This document shows, in pieces, positions 27,633 through 35,761 of a stretch of 64,000 bases of DNA (positions are counted from its first letter, which is position 1; each line of letters opens with the position of its first letter). The translations under genes and the position numbers were made by a program. A model generated the notes under the pieces. It did not search any database. It saw only the letters and a program-made list of their open reading frames with translations, and was not told where the DNA came from. Origin of the DNA: Maridesulfovibrio hydrothermalis AM13 = DSM 14728 (GTDB lineage: Bacteria; Desulfobacterota; Desulfovibrionia; Desulfovibrionales; Desulfovibrionaceae); NCBI RefSeq assembly GCF_000331025.1, contig NC_020055.1, forward strand, positions 2,186,870 to 2,250,869, read 5' to 3'.

Positions 27633-29012
27633 TTAAATAAGTTTAAACCCTGATCTTTCCAACGCAAGAGTACCACCTGCAAGTGAACAGACCTGTGTGT
27701 AGCCGTTGTTCTGCAGAGAACTCCCGACAATATTTGAGCGATAACCTGAACCGCACACAACGAGTACGGGGCTGTCTTTATCCACATCAATTCCTTCATC
27801 AAGAGCCTTGCCAAAAGGTTTATGGATAGCCCCTTCAATGTGTCCGGCATTCCATTCCACCGGAGTACGCACATCAAGCAGGGTGAATTTTGTTCCTTCT
27901 GCAAGGGCCTGTTTCAGTTCCTGTGCAGATTTCTGAGCCAGACTTTCGACAGGGTATCCCTCCAGCAGCCATGCACTTATGCCGCCATCTAGATATCCGA
28001 ATATTTTGTCATATCCGATTCTATGCAGTTCCAGACACATACGGTCATAATCTTCCTGAGAATTTACAACCAGCAGTAAATCAGCGTCCGGTTCAACGGC
28101 CATGCCCACCCAGTTGGCGAGTTGTTTTTCAAGCCCGATATTGATACTGCCCGGAATATGAAAACCACCGAATCCGGCCGCATCTCGAACATCGATAACC
28201 GTACAACCGTTATGAATCATTTCCTTAAACTTCTCAGGACTCATCGCCCGGTCCAGCGGACACCTTTCCAGAAGCGGTGCACCTTTGAAGTTTGTATTGA
28301 TTATGTGAGTAAAAGACTTGGGGCGTGTTGGAAAAGATTCCAGCATTTTTTCTTTGAAAGCCTCAAAAGTCTGGAATTGCAGCATTGGATTATATCGTCT
28401 TTCGTAGCCGAGCGTTGTACTCGGCTTGGCACTCATACCTTTGCCGCACAATGATCCCTGCCCGTGAGCCGGGTATACTTCCAGATAGTCCGGCAGTTCT
28501 TTTAGTTTAACGTAAAGGCTGTCGTATAAGTTTGCCACCTGTTCATCCAGAATTTCATCACCGGGCAGGTCGGGACGGCCGACATCACCGACAAAAAGCA
28601 GATCGCCGGTAAGGATCATCCAAGGCTCGCTTCCGCGCATAAGGTCGGTTATGAGGATCGAAATAGCGTTAGGAGTATGGCCCGGAGTGTAGAGGAATTC
28701 GAGTTTGGCACTGCCGATGGTGAAGGTATCACCTTCTGCAACCGGAGTGTGCTGATATCCCACTTTGGCATTTTCGTGAATGAACAGCTCGGCCCCTGCG
28801 ATGGATTTAAGCTCCTGCTCGCCGCCGACATGATCAGCGTGGACATGAGTGTTGATTACGTGGGTAATCTTCATTCCCTCTTCGCGGGAGATATCAATAT
28901 ATTCCTGCACATCTCTTTTGGGATCGACCACTACCATCTGTCCGGCAGCAGGACAGCCGATTACGTATGAATAACAGCCTAGACCTTCAGTTGTTAACTG
29001 TTTGAAATACAT
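27633..29012 (-). CDS. metallo-beta-lactamase fold hydrolase with two rhodanese domains
   Basis: A 459-aa protein. Residues 1-230 are an MBL domain of the persulfide-dioxygenase/glyoxalase-II type with THVHADH (H56, H58, D60, H61), YTPGHTPNAI and TGDLLFVGDVGRPDLPG. Two rhodanese domains follow. The first (about 255-350) lacks the catalytic cysteine: VVNSQEDYDR is where the active loop should be. The second (about 360-455) has an intact loop, VCGSGYRSN. Such proteins oxidise or transfer sulfane sulfur (glutathione or low-molecular-weight persulfides) and fit the sulfide-rich physiology of a sulfate reducer. The exact substrate is inferred. It converges on the chemoreceptor gene and is downstream of the superoxide-reductase-like gene. 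Confidence 0.85.
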   Translation of the reverse strand: MYFKQLTTEGLGCYSYVIGCPAAGQMVVVDPKRDVQEYIDISREEGMKITHVINTHVHADHVGGEQELKSIAGAELFIHENAKVGYQHTPVAEGDTFTIGSAKLEFLYTPGHTPNAISILITDLMRGSEPWMILTGDLLFVGDVGRPDLPGDEILDEQVANLYDSLYVKLKELPDYLEVYPAHGQGSLCGKGMSAKPSTTLGYERRYNPMLQFQTFEAFKEKMLESFPTRPKSFTHIINTNFKGAPLLERCPLDRAMSPEKFKEMIHNGCTVIDVRDAAGFGGFHIPGSINIGLEKQLANWVGMAVEPDADLLLVVNSQEDYDRMCLELHRIGYDKIFGYLDGGISAWLLEGYPVESLAQKSAQELKQALAEGTKFTLLDVRTPVEWNAGHIEGAIHKPFGKALDEGIDVDKDSPVLVVCGSGYRSNIVGSSLQNNGYTQVCSLAGGTLALERSGFKLI

Positions 29013-29087
29013 TTTGAATAAGTCTCCTTGATTACAATACGAAGCTAAGCATAATATTGATAACAGACCGTACGTTACGCTGTATTG

Positions 29088-29507
29088 TTACAGTTTTACT
29101 TTAGCTACCCAGAAATCATGTTTATTACAGAAGCTTGTTGCGTAGAATTTATCCTCATCATTTCCGGCCGGAATTTTGAATCTGGAAACAGCTTTCTTAT
29201 CTGTGTTTGAAAATGTCTTGGCACCAATTACGTTGCCGTCTTCATCAATAAGGGTATGGCGGACAATGTAATGCTTTTCCGTCATTGGATGCATAGTGCG
29301 AATGGTAACAGTATCATTTTTTACTTCAACCTGCGGGAGATGGCTTGCGGCTTTGCCTTCCCATACTCCGGGATATTTTTGGGTAAAAATGACATTCTGC
29401 GGGTATTTGGAGCTTTCACCTTTACTGGCTGAAGCACTGGCGATAGGCATAAAGGTTGCTGCTGCGGCCGCTGCGGACATTGCCATGAATTTTCTTCTGG
29501 AATTCAT
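29088..29507 (-). CDS. Tat-exported superoxide reductase-like (desulfoferrodoxin-family) protein
   Basis: A 139-aa protein. A twin-arginine signal is clear (NSRRKFMAMSAAAAAATFMP, cleavage near SASA). The mature domain keeps the five ligands of the SOR iron centre: His in ASHLPQVEV, His in HPMTEKHYI (two) and the Cys/His pair in CNKHDFW. The Glu-Lys normally next to the first ligand in classic SORs is replaced (AAS before H), so superoxide reduction is not certain. ATG 29507 is favoured because AAGGAG lies 8 nt upstream; an in-frame ATG at 29513 is too close. It probably works in the periplasm in oxygen defence. Confidence 0.82.
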   Translation of the reverse strand: MNSRRKFMAMSAAAAAATFMPIASASASKGESSKYPQNVIFTQKYPGVWEGKAASHLPQVEVKNDTVTIRTMHPMTEKHYIVRHTLIDEDGNVIGAKTFSNTDKKAVSRFKIPAGNDEDKFYATSFCNKHDFWVAKVKL

Positions 29508-29616
29508 TTTCATCTCTCCTTCCGGGCAGTGTTGTGCCAGCCCGGAAAAAGCACGGGCTGACATTGTTTAATTTATGCTTACCACTATAGTACAGTGCAC
29601 AAATGTTTTGTAGTAA

Positions 29617-29645
29617 TTTATGGTAGAAAGAGTGAAACTTGTCAA
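29617..29645 (-). promoter_or_regulatory. sigma-70-type promoter for the superoxide-reductase-like gene
   Basis: On the minus strand a perfect -35 box TTGACA (29640-29645) is followed after exactly 17 nt by CATAAA (29617-29622), a 4-of-6 match to TATAAT. It would start transcription about 100 nt upstream of the ATG. Another AT-rich box (tactat near 29588) is an alternative -10. Confidence 0.45.
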
Positions 29646-29755
29646 TAACGATTACTGATAGATGCGCGTTAGATGACTTTACAAGCAGATTTTTTGTGTA
29701 AGACCCTAAATTTTAGCGAAATAATTTTATTTGAAATTCATTGTTTGAAATAAGT

Positions 29756-32014
29756 CTATTCTTCGTCACGCTCAATTCTTTCCAGTAATTGTAATTTTGT
29801 AACCGGTTTGGTCATGTATCCAGTGCAGCCTGCTTCATAAACCGCAGCTTCGGTTCCTTTCATGGTGTTAGCAGATAGTGCTATGATGGGTACTTGTGAG
29901 GTGCTATTTTTAGCTTCCCATTCTCGGATTTTACGGGTGGCTTCGTATCCGTTCATAACGGGCATCTCGATATCCATGAAAACTATATCCGGCTTCATTT
30001 CAATAAAAGCCTTAACACCTTCTTTGCCGTTGGATGCATTTTCCATGCTATGCATAGAGCCTTCAAGGAAATATGCGAAAAGCAGCATGTTACTTTTATT
30101 GTCTTCTACCAGAAGTATTTTTTTAGGAGTAATTGTTTCTGATGCATCGCAGCCACCTCTTTTACCCGAGACAGGAGTGGACATGTCAGAGGGGAAAGCT
30201 GCCGTGAAAATAAACGTGCTTCCGTTGTCAGGACTGCTCTTGATGGTTATATCTCCGCCCATCATAATGCTTAAGCTTTTGCTTATGGCCAGGCCGAGTC
30301 CGGTTCCTTTTCCCTGATTCTTACGGGGGGCTGGTTTACCGGCTTGAGTGAAGCTTTCAAATATCGATTTATGTTGTTCTTCAGGAACACCGATGCCGGT
30401 GTCCCGTACAGAAAATTCCAGCGTGATCATGTTATTTCTGCCGGATACAATCGAGCGCGCATGAACATAAACTCCGCCGTTTGAGGTGAACTTAACGGCA
30501 TTATCAAGCAGGTTGATAAGTACTTGTTTAAGCCGCACCGGATCACCTGTGACGCGGGCGGGAAAGTTGTCAGCAACCTGCATTTCAAACTGGATTCCTT
30601 TTTTATCGGCAGCAATTGCGAACACTTTGAAAGTCTGCTTCAGAACCATGCAAGGGTTAAAGCTGACGCTTTCAAGGTCAAGCAGACCTGCTTCAATTTT
30701 GGATATGTCCAGAATATCGTTAATAAGGTCCAGCAAACCATCTCCGGCATTTTCCAGCAGTTTGATGAAATCTTTCTGGTCTTCACGCGGCCCGGCATTT
30801 TTCAGCAGGTCAGCGGCTCCGAGAATTACATTCATCGGGGTGCGGATTTCATGACTCATGACGGCCAAAAATTGATTTTTTGCCATGTTGGCCGCTATGG
30901 CTTTTTCTTTGGTTCCATCCAATTTTCTGGCAATAGCCCAACCGGAAAAGCCTGCCAGAACTATAATGATCAGAGAGATGAGAATATTAATATCGCGAGT
31001 ATGTTTTATGCCGCCGAGGTAGTCATTCTCAGGGATATATATCCCGATAAGCCACGGCCAGTGGCTGTCTTTGAACGGGGTGAACATTGCACTGTAGCGG
31101 TCGCCATCATGCATAAAAGTTGTAAATACAGGCTCCTCAGGAAGTTTGTCGGGAGGCAGGTTCAATGATTCAAAGGCTAGGCGGCTGATTGAATCCTTAA
31201 GTTCGCTTATTTTACTTAGTCTTATTTTTTTTCTGTCCTGTGAGGCTTGTTTAAGTTCATCAAGGTCCGGAAAAGCAACAACATCCCCGCTGCTGTTTAC
31301 AATGAACGCTTTACCATTTTCTCCAATGGTTAATTTTCTGAGGAAATTCGAAAGACCTTCTATGCTGATATCTACTCCCACAACTCCCTGTAAAACTCCT
31401 TTGTGGTCATATACCGGGCTTGCGGTAGTTATGCCCGGTTTCTTCTCGGTAAAAAAAAGGTAGGGAGCGGTCCAGACAACATCATTATTCATGACTGCAT
31501 CAATAAACCACGGACGCTGTCTGGGATCGTACTTGTCTTCTAAATCCATTTTACCGGCCAGCTTTTTATGCTGAGCTGTGTCCCAGCTGAGACTTACTGT
31601 TCTGTTTCCGCCATTGATTTGGATTATTTTGGTGTAGAAACCATTTTGAACTTTTGAATCGGAACGGGAAGCCATAAAAAATTCACCCTTTATATTTCCG
31701 TAATACACACTGGTGAATTGCTGGTAGAGTGATAACTGCTGGTAAAAATAGCCGATCATTGATTTAGGGTTCTCGCTACTGACAATGTTGCTGTCAGCTA
31801 GAAAACGGGTAAGTTCAGCTGCTTTTTCTGCTGGGCGCAGATAGTTTTCAGATTTATCAAGAGTATATGAAGATATATTGACCATGATATCGCGGGCAAG
31901 GCCAGTGAGCGCATCGCGGGAGGTCAGGGATGGTGGAATGATGATAACAGCTGCAAAAATAATAGTCAGCGAAATAAAGCATACGGCGAGCCACCATTTT
32001 TTAAGAAAGTTCAT
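29756..32014 (-). CDS. hybrid sensor histidine kinase (dCache-HisKA-HATPase-REC)
   Basis: A 752-aa membrane kinase. Helix 1 (about 8-28) precedes a large extracytoplasmic dCache-like domain (about 35-335; RQRPWFIDAVMNNDVVWTAP, ASPVYDHKGVLQGVVGVDIS), a second helix (about 345-365), HisKA with AVMSHEIRTPMN (phospho-acceptor His), an HATPase with NLLDNAVKFTSNGG, DTGIGVPEEQ and GKGTGLGLAISKSL, and a C-terminal receiver (ILLVEDNKSN, FMDIEMPVMNGYEATRKI with the Asp acceptor). No HAMP or DNA-binding output is present, so a partner must receive the signal. Cache domains bind small metabolites; the ligand is unknown. Confidence 0.93.
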   Translation of the reverse strand: MNFLKKWWLAVCFISLTIIFAAVIIIPPSLTSRDALTGLARDIMVNISSYTLDKSENYLRPAEKAAELTRFLADSNIVSSENPKSMIGYFYQQLSLYQQFTSVYYGNIKGEFFMASRSDSKVQNGFYTKIIQINGGNRTVSLSWDTAQHKKLAGKMDLEDKYDPRQRPWFIDAVMNNDVVWTAPYLFFTEKKPGITTASPVYDHKGVLQGVVGVDISIEGLSNFLRKLTIGENGKAFIVNSSGDVVAFPDLDELKQASQDRKKIRLSKISELKDSISRLAFESLNLPPDKLPEEPVFTTFMHDGDRYSAMFTPFKDSHWPWLIGIYIPENDYLGGIKHTRDINILISLIIIVLAGFSGWAIARKLDGTKEKAIAANMAKNQFLAVMSHEIRTPMNVILGAADLLKNAGPREDQKDFIKLLENAGDGLLDLINDILDISKIEAGLLDLESVSFNPCMVLKQTFKVFAIAADKKGIQFEMQVADNFPARVTGDPVRLKQVLINLLDNAVKFTSNGGVYVHARSIVSGRNNMITLEFSVRDTGIGVPEEQHKSIFESFTQAGKPAPRKNQGKGTGLGLAISKSLSIMMGGDITIKSSPDNGSTFIFTAAFPSDMSTPVSGKRGGCDASETITPKKILLVEDNKSNMLLFAYFLEGSMHSMENASNGKEGVKAFIEMKPDIVFMDIEMPVMNGYEATRKIREWEAKNSTSQVPIIALSANTMKGTEAAVYEAGCTGYMTKPVTKLQLLERIERDEE

Positions 32015-32198
32015 ATCTTTATTTGGTCTCCTGTATTTTCGATATTGAAATAAGATTTCACTATCGGAAAACGGCTCGCTGTGATTTTTATATATGTGTA
32101 TTATAACAATAATACTAAGTGTCTCTATACATATTTGATACTGTAGCTGTAAAGGGGCAGTTCAACAAGCCAATATATGAAATGCGATGCTTTAAAGA

Positions 32199-32239
32199 AA
32201 GGGCTTGTTTCAATTTTGTGGAAATCGAAACAAGCCCTA
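32199..32239 (-). terminator. terminator of the yeiH operon
   Basis: A perfect 12-bp stem (agggcttgtttc / gaaacaagccct) with a 15-nt loop, followed on the minus strand by TTTCTTT. It lies 25 nt after the last gene of the minus-strand operon. Confidence 0.75.
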
Positions 32240-32263
32240 AATGAATGGATGTACTCGTCGGAA

Positions 32264-32560
32264 TTAGAAACCAGCTTTGCTTTCAACTCTTGATTCGCGG
32301 TAACCGAGGTGATCGCATCTTTTTTTCATGGCGTATGTTGCTGCCAGTGCTGCATTAACCAGCAGAATAATGCCGATAACCGGTGAGAACCAGTTCACGT
32401 CCAGCCACCAGTCACCGGCATGATCATATATTGTCCGGATGAAAACTCCGGGCCAGCTGCGGGACATGCCCATGTACTGGTAAAATAAAATAGGTGTTGC
32501 GCCAAGATAGGTTATTGCAACAAAGCTTACGAAAAAATGTTTGAACATGTTCTTAAGCAT
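32264..32560 (-). CDS. small membrane protein of unknown function (last gene of yeiH operon)
   Basis: A 98-aa protein with two predicted membrane helices (KHFFVSFVAITYLGATPILF and GIILLVNAALAATYAM) and a basic C-terminal tail. The ATG at 32560 is used: GGAGG of the ribosome site overlaps the end of the preceding gene, whose stop lies 5 nt upstream. I do not recognise the family. Coupling to four other genes under one sigma-54 promoter suggests it serves the YeiH-type transporter or the same stress response. Confidence 0.72.
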   Translation of the reverse strand: MLKNMFKHFFVSFVAITYLGATPILFYQYMGMSRSWPGVFIRTIYDHAGDWWLDVNWFSPVIGIILLVNAALAATYAMKKRCDHLGYRESRVESKAGF

Positions 32561-32565
32561 ATTTA

Positions 32566-33132
32566 TTAGCCTCCGTAAAAGTGCCAGCCGATAATAAGGG
32601 CGGTAACGAAAAGTATTTCCAGCATAGTCAGTTTGAACATAAAACTGCAAATTCTGCGCTGGGTCGGGTTCATTGTAAGCATTATTTTGTCCATGAAAAA
32701 ACGCCAGAATCTGTGTTTGACTGAGTTTGACTGATGCAGCCGATAGTATTCCCGCAGGCTGGGCAGCCAGTATTGGACAGTTTTCTGCGCATCCTCGGTG
32801 GTGAATTTAGAATCAGCCACAGGTGTAAAGTCGTAACGTAGAGAAGTGCTGCCGCCGTTGTCATCCATGCGTGCTGAAATGGATAAGCCTGTTTCAGGAA
32901 AGTCTGCTTTAAATATATTCTGCTCAAAGCTGAGTATCGGTTCAGATAGAAATTTTTTATCTACCAGCATGTCTTCTACCGGAGTGCCGGCTTCTGTTTT
33001 TTTATCAAGATGCCAGTGTGGATTAAGACGCATCAAAGTTTTAGCCTTGAGCGATTTCCAGAACTTTGGATTCCACTGTAGGTTTGTATCCATCCAGACC
33101 GGGGTTTGAATATTATCGGCAATTATTGTCAT
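32566..33132 (-). CDS. unrecognised protein with C-terminal membrane anchor
   Basis: A 188-aa protein. Most of it is soluble and hydrophilic, with many tryptophans (MRLNPHWHLDKK, KTVQYWLPSLREYYRLH). A basic stretch, MNPTQRRICSFMFK, precedes a single C-terminal helix (LTMLEILFVTALIIGWHF). The ATG at 33132 overlaps the preceding universal-stress gene by 4 nt (ATGA), a sign of translational coupling. No known domain is recognisable by eye; it may be a cytoplasmic domain tethered to the membrane by its tail. Confidence 0.7.
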   Translation of the reverse strand: MTIIADNIQTPVWMDTNLQWNPKFWKSLKAKTLMRLNPHWHLDKKTEAGTPVEDMLVDKKFLSEPILSFEQNIFKADFPETGLSISARMDDNGGSTSLRYDFTPVADSKFTTEDAQKTVQYWLPSLREYYRLHQSNSVKHRFWRFFMDKIMLTMNPTQRRICSFMFKLTMLEILFVTALIIGWHFYGG

Positions 33133-33572
33133 GGAGCCACCACTACCGGACATTGGATTTTAGTATGAAGTTTTTTATTTTCAAAGCGGTCCCGAAAGCC
33201 GGGAGCTTGTTCTTTCTGCCATGCACCCATGATTATAAGGTCAGCTTCCAGTTCCTCTGCGGTTCTGGCGAGCACTTCATCGAGTTTACCGCCTCTGCTG
33301 ATGAAGTTTACTTCTTTTCCGGAAAGCTCGATTTTAAGCCTGTCCCAGACTGCTCCTATTTCCTTGGCGATTTCTTCTGCCACGTAGGAGCCGAATTTAT
33401 TACGGGTGGTTGAAGTATTCAGCCAGTCATCGCAGGTCATATCACCCCAGGCATCGTTAATGATTGAAAGAACTGTGATTTTAGCACTGTATTCTTCTGC
33501 CCATTGAGCGGCAAGTTTTTCGGCTCTTTGAGCACCGGGTGTTCCGTGAGTGGCAAGTAATATATGTTTCAT
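33129..33572 (-). CDS. universal stress protein (UspA family)
   Basis: A 147-aa protein with the Usp alpha/beta fold: MKHILLATHGTPGAQRAEKL at the N-terminus and EELEADLIIMGAWQKEQ followed by IQCPVVVAP at the end. The ATP-binding G2xG9xG(S/T) motif is degenerate (GAWQKEQAPGFRDRF), so it may not bind ATP. ATG 33572 is chosen because it begins the conserved strand; the upstream extension has no family similarity. It sits in the yeiH operon, where a Usp could regulate the transporter. Confidence 0.85.
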   Translation of the reverse strand: MKHILLATHGTPGAQRAEKLAAQWAEEYSAKITVLSIINDAWGDMTCDDWLNTSTTRNKFGSYVAEEIAKEIGAVWDRLKIELSGKEVNFISRGGKLDEVLARTAEELEADLIIMGAWQKEQAPGFRDRFENKKLHTKIQCPVVVAP

Positions 33573-33660
33573 GGCGATTGTTCTCGAAAAATGTTTTCCG
33601 CTTGACGGAAGGCTGTCCCGCAGACAGCCTTCCGCCGAGCGAAAGGGGGGTGTGGTTATG

Positions 33661-33837
33661 CTAAGCCAGCCATTTAGTGAATAGCAGGACAAAGAATGTC
33701 ACTACTACAACCAGAACCAGGGCTGTGAGGTCTTCATTTTTTTCAGATGCGAATACCGACAGGGCGCGCTCCTCGTTTTCGGACTTTTCGTCTTCGAGAT
33801 GCATATCGCATTCAACTTTTGTGGGATTTTCTATCAT
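33661..33837 (-). CDS. 58-aa single-pass membrane peptide
   Basis: A short frame of 58 codons and stop, with AAGGAG 8 nt before the ATG and 11 nt after the yeiH stop. The N-terminal 37 residues are acidic (VECDMHLEDEKSENEE), followed by one strongly hydrophobic helix (DLTALVLVVVVTFFVLLF) and a TKWLA tail. The ribosome site, spacing and hydrophobicity make it a real gene. Small single-pass proteins encoded next to transporters are often subunits or regulators; here it would face the YeiH-like permease. Confidence 0.72.
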   Translation of the reverse strand: MIENPTKVECDMHLEDEKSENEERALSVFASEKNEDLTALVLVVVVTFFVLLFTKWLA

Positions 33838-33848
33838 TTTAATTCTCC

Positions 33849-35489
33849 TTACTTAAGAACAACGTCTTTGACGAAGTACATGACCACGATGAAGGACAGT
33901 GTTGCTTTGGTCACACCGGATATGCCGCCCATGACGAGTGGCCATCCGCCGGCCTGCTTAAGCGACTTACCGGTAATCTGCATACCCAGACCGATCAGCC
34001 CGTAAGCAAAGAACCAGATCATGGCATCGGTCAGAGCAACGATTGTTTTGGATTTTTTATGAACCTGCTTTACCGCATGCTCAAGGGCAGATTTCACATC
34101 GGTGGACATGATGATCTCTCCGCCTTTATGTCTGGCGAGGATTGATTCAAGGCCGGACATACGTTCGCGGGCAACTGAGTCGAAGAGTTCTTTGTTTTCA
34201 CGGGTTTCAAAATCACCTGCGATCTGATGCTGTTTAACCAGATCTTCAAAAGCAGCGGATTCTTCCTGAGTCAGACCTTTAATTCCTGTTTTCCAGGCAT
34301 CTGCGATAACGGTCTGCTCTTCGGGAGCAATTTCAGTACGCTGGCTGTAGCTGAAGTCGAGATATTTGCCTTTGTAGTGTCCTGCGGGGGAGAACAGGCC
34401 CATAGATGAGCAGAAGAACAGGAGCAGAAAACCAAGGATGAAGATGGGGAATTTGTCGATAACAACTTCTTTGAAGGTCAGCTTCTGTCCGGAAGCCTTA
34501 CCGAACCATGTCGCCAGGACCAGCACGATAACAGGCAGGAACAGAACGCGGGTGATGTTGAAAATTTCACCCACTTTGAGTGTTTTGATATCAACTGCGT
34601 TAAAAGCAAGACAGGCTGCCGCAACCTGTGCGGAGTTAAGGATACCTGTTCCAGCCCATGCTCCGAATTGAGTTGCGTTCATTCCGGCCAGTTTACCAAT
34701 AGTTGGGAAGGCAAACATACACAGAATACCGAAGCCCAGAATGGTTCCGATGGTGTAAGCCATTTCAGAACATTTAGCTTTGACAACCGGGGCGCAGGCA
34801 ACTGTTGCAGATACGCCGCAAACTCCCATACCGGCAGAGAGAACGCCAGTCATGGTTTTTGGCTGGTTAAATAATTTGCCGAGGAACAGAACGAAAAAGA
34901 CTGTTCCCAGAACGAAGAAACCGATGAGCCAGACTGAAACCATGCCCAGCTTGGCCAGTTCAGCAAAAGAGTAACGTGCGCCAAGCAGGATAACACCCAT
35001 TTTCAAAACGAAACGGGCGGTTTTTACGCCTGAAGCAGCAAACTTAGGTATACCTGAGCTGTTGGTGATCACGATACCGACAAGAATTCCCAGAACAACA
35101 TAGTTCAGGTTGAGAACCTTATGAATCTTAAAACCCAGTACGGGGACAAGAGACGAACTCATAATCTTGACCATAGGCTCAGCGAACCAGCGGATGCCCA
35201 TTGCCAAGGCAATGATGAACAGAATTCCGGGAATGGTTTCCAGAACAAAGGTGTCAAAGTTTGTGGGTTTGTTGTTCCAGCGTACTTTACGCAGAACTGC
35301 TGTGGCTAGACCCAGTCCGCCGCCGATAAAGCTTAAGGTCTCCATAAGGTCCATAGCCTTATGAACCTTGAGTGTAGACAGTAAATCTGTAAGTGCCCCT
35401 GATGCTACCAGTACTCCATACATCAGCAGCATTGCGCTGATGATCCATACCGGGGTGTTATTGGGACGTCCGTATCCGGCTTGTGCCAT
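33849..35489 (-). CDS. long YeiH/UPF0324-family anion transporter
   Basis: A 546-aa inner-membrane protein of the putative sulfate-exporter (Cons_hypoth698) family: hallmarks include VLNLNYVVLGILVGIVITNS, KMGVILLGARYSF and SAGMGVCGVSATVACAPVVK. About ten helices are present. It is longer than the usual 340-360 aa because a hydrophilic insert of about 100 residues (roughly 375-475, with IAPEEQTVIADAWKTGIKG and KGLTQEESAAFEDLV) splits the last helices. ATG 35489 is chosen because GGAGG lies 7 nt upstream. Transport of sulfate, sulfite or organosulfonates has been suggested for relatives, but this is not proven. Confidence 0.85.
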   Translation of the reverse strand: MAQAGYGRPNNTPVWIISAMLLMYGVLVASGALTDLLSTLKVHKAMDLMETLSFIGGGLGLATAVLRKVRWNNKPTNFDTFVLETIPGILFIIALAMGIRWFAEPMVKIMSSSLVPVLGFKIHKVLNLNYVVLGILVGIVITNSSGIPKFAASGVKTARFVLKMGVILLGARYSFAELAKLGMVSVWLIGFFVLGTVFFVLFLGKLFNQPKTMTGVLSAGMGVCGVSATVACAPVVKAKCSEMAYTIGTILGFGILCMFAFPTIGKLAGMNATQFGAWAGTGILNSAQVAAACLAFNAVDIKTLKVGEIFNITRVLFLPVIVLVLATWFGKASGQKLTFKEVVIDKFPIFILGFLLLFFCSSMGLFSPAGHYKGKYLDFSYSQRTEIAPEEQTVIADAWKTGIKGLTQEESAAFEDLVKQHQIAGDFETRENKELFDSVARERMSGLESILARHKGGEIIMSTDVKSALEHAVKQVHKKSKTIVALTDAMIWFFAYGLIGLGMQITGKSLKQAGGWPLVMGGISGVTKATLSFIVVMYFVKDVVLK

Positions 35490-35535
35490 TTGAATCCTCC
35501 TTTCATTGTTTTGCAAAATGACTAAGTTCTATAAG

Positions 35536-35550
35536 GCAATGTGTGTGCCA
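35536..35550 (-). promoter_or_regulatory. sigma-54 promoter of the yeiH operon
   Basis: The minus strand reads TGGCAC-ACACA-TTGC, matching the RpoN consensus TGGCAC-N5-TTGC with no mismatch. The -24 element is at 35545-35550 and the -12 element at 35536-35539, about 47 nt before the yeiH ATG. Three activator-like palindromes lie upstream and a sigma-54 activator gene is 2.6 kb away. Confidence 0.88.
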
Positions 35551-35610
35551 AGTTGTTTGCTGGTAACCATCAGTAATTACACATGTTTTTAGGGGGTGCT
35601 TTTTGGAGGG

Positions 35611-35713
35611 TGTAAACTCCGGTTTACAGCTGGTAAATCCGGGTATACATTTGTGTGAAAATAAGTCTCTGATTTGTCATGATCTGATGGAATGATGTAA
35701 GTTCCAGTTTACG
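35611..35713. promoter_or_regulatory. three enhancer-like palindromes between yeiH and the sensor kinase
   Basis: Site 1, TGTAAAC-tccg-GTTTACA (35611-35628), is a perfect inverted repeat. Site 3, TGTAAGTTCCAGTTTACG (35696-35713), matches it at 14 of 18 positions. Site 2, GTAAATCCGGGTATAC (35633-35648), matches more loosely. They lie 60-165 nt upstream of the sigma-54 promoter, the usual range for enhancers bound by NtrC-type regulators. The adjacent response regulator is the obvious candidate binder. Confidence 0.75.
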
Positions 35714-35761
35714 CCTTCATTAACTAATAGCTTGTGAAGAGTTCATTTCGCCGGAGATTAC

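Noticed and set aside
30524-31168. A 214-codon plus-strand open frame
   Set aside because: It is antisense to the hybrid histidine kinase; no motif or ribosome site.
35611-35628. Considering TGTAAAC-N4-GTTTACA as a terminator for the divergent genes
   Set aside because: The stem is only 7 bp and AT-rich, there is no T-run, and similar copies recur beside a sigma-54 promoter, which fits activator binding better.
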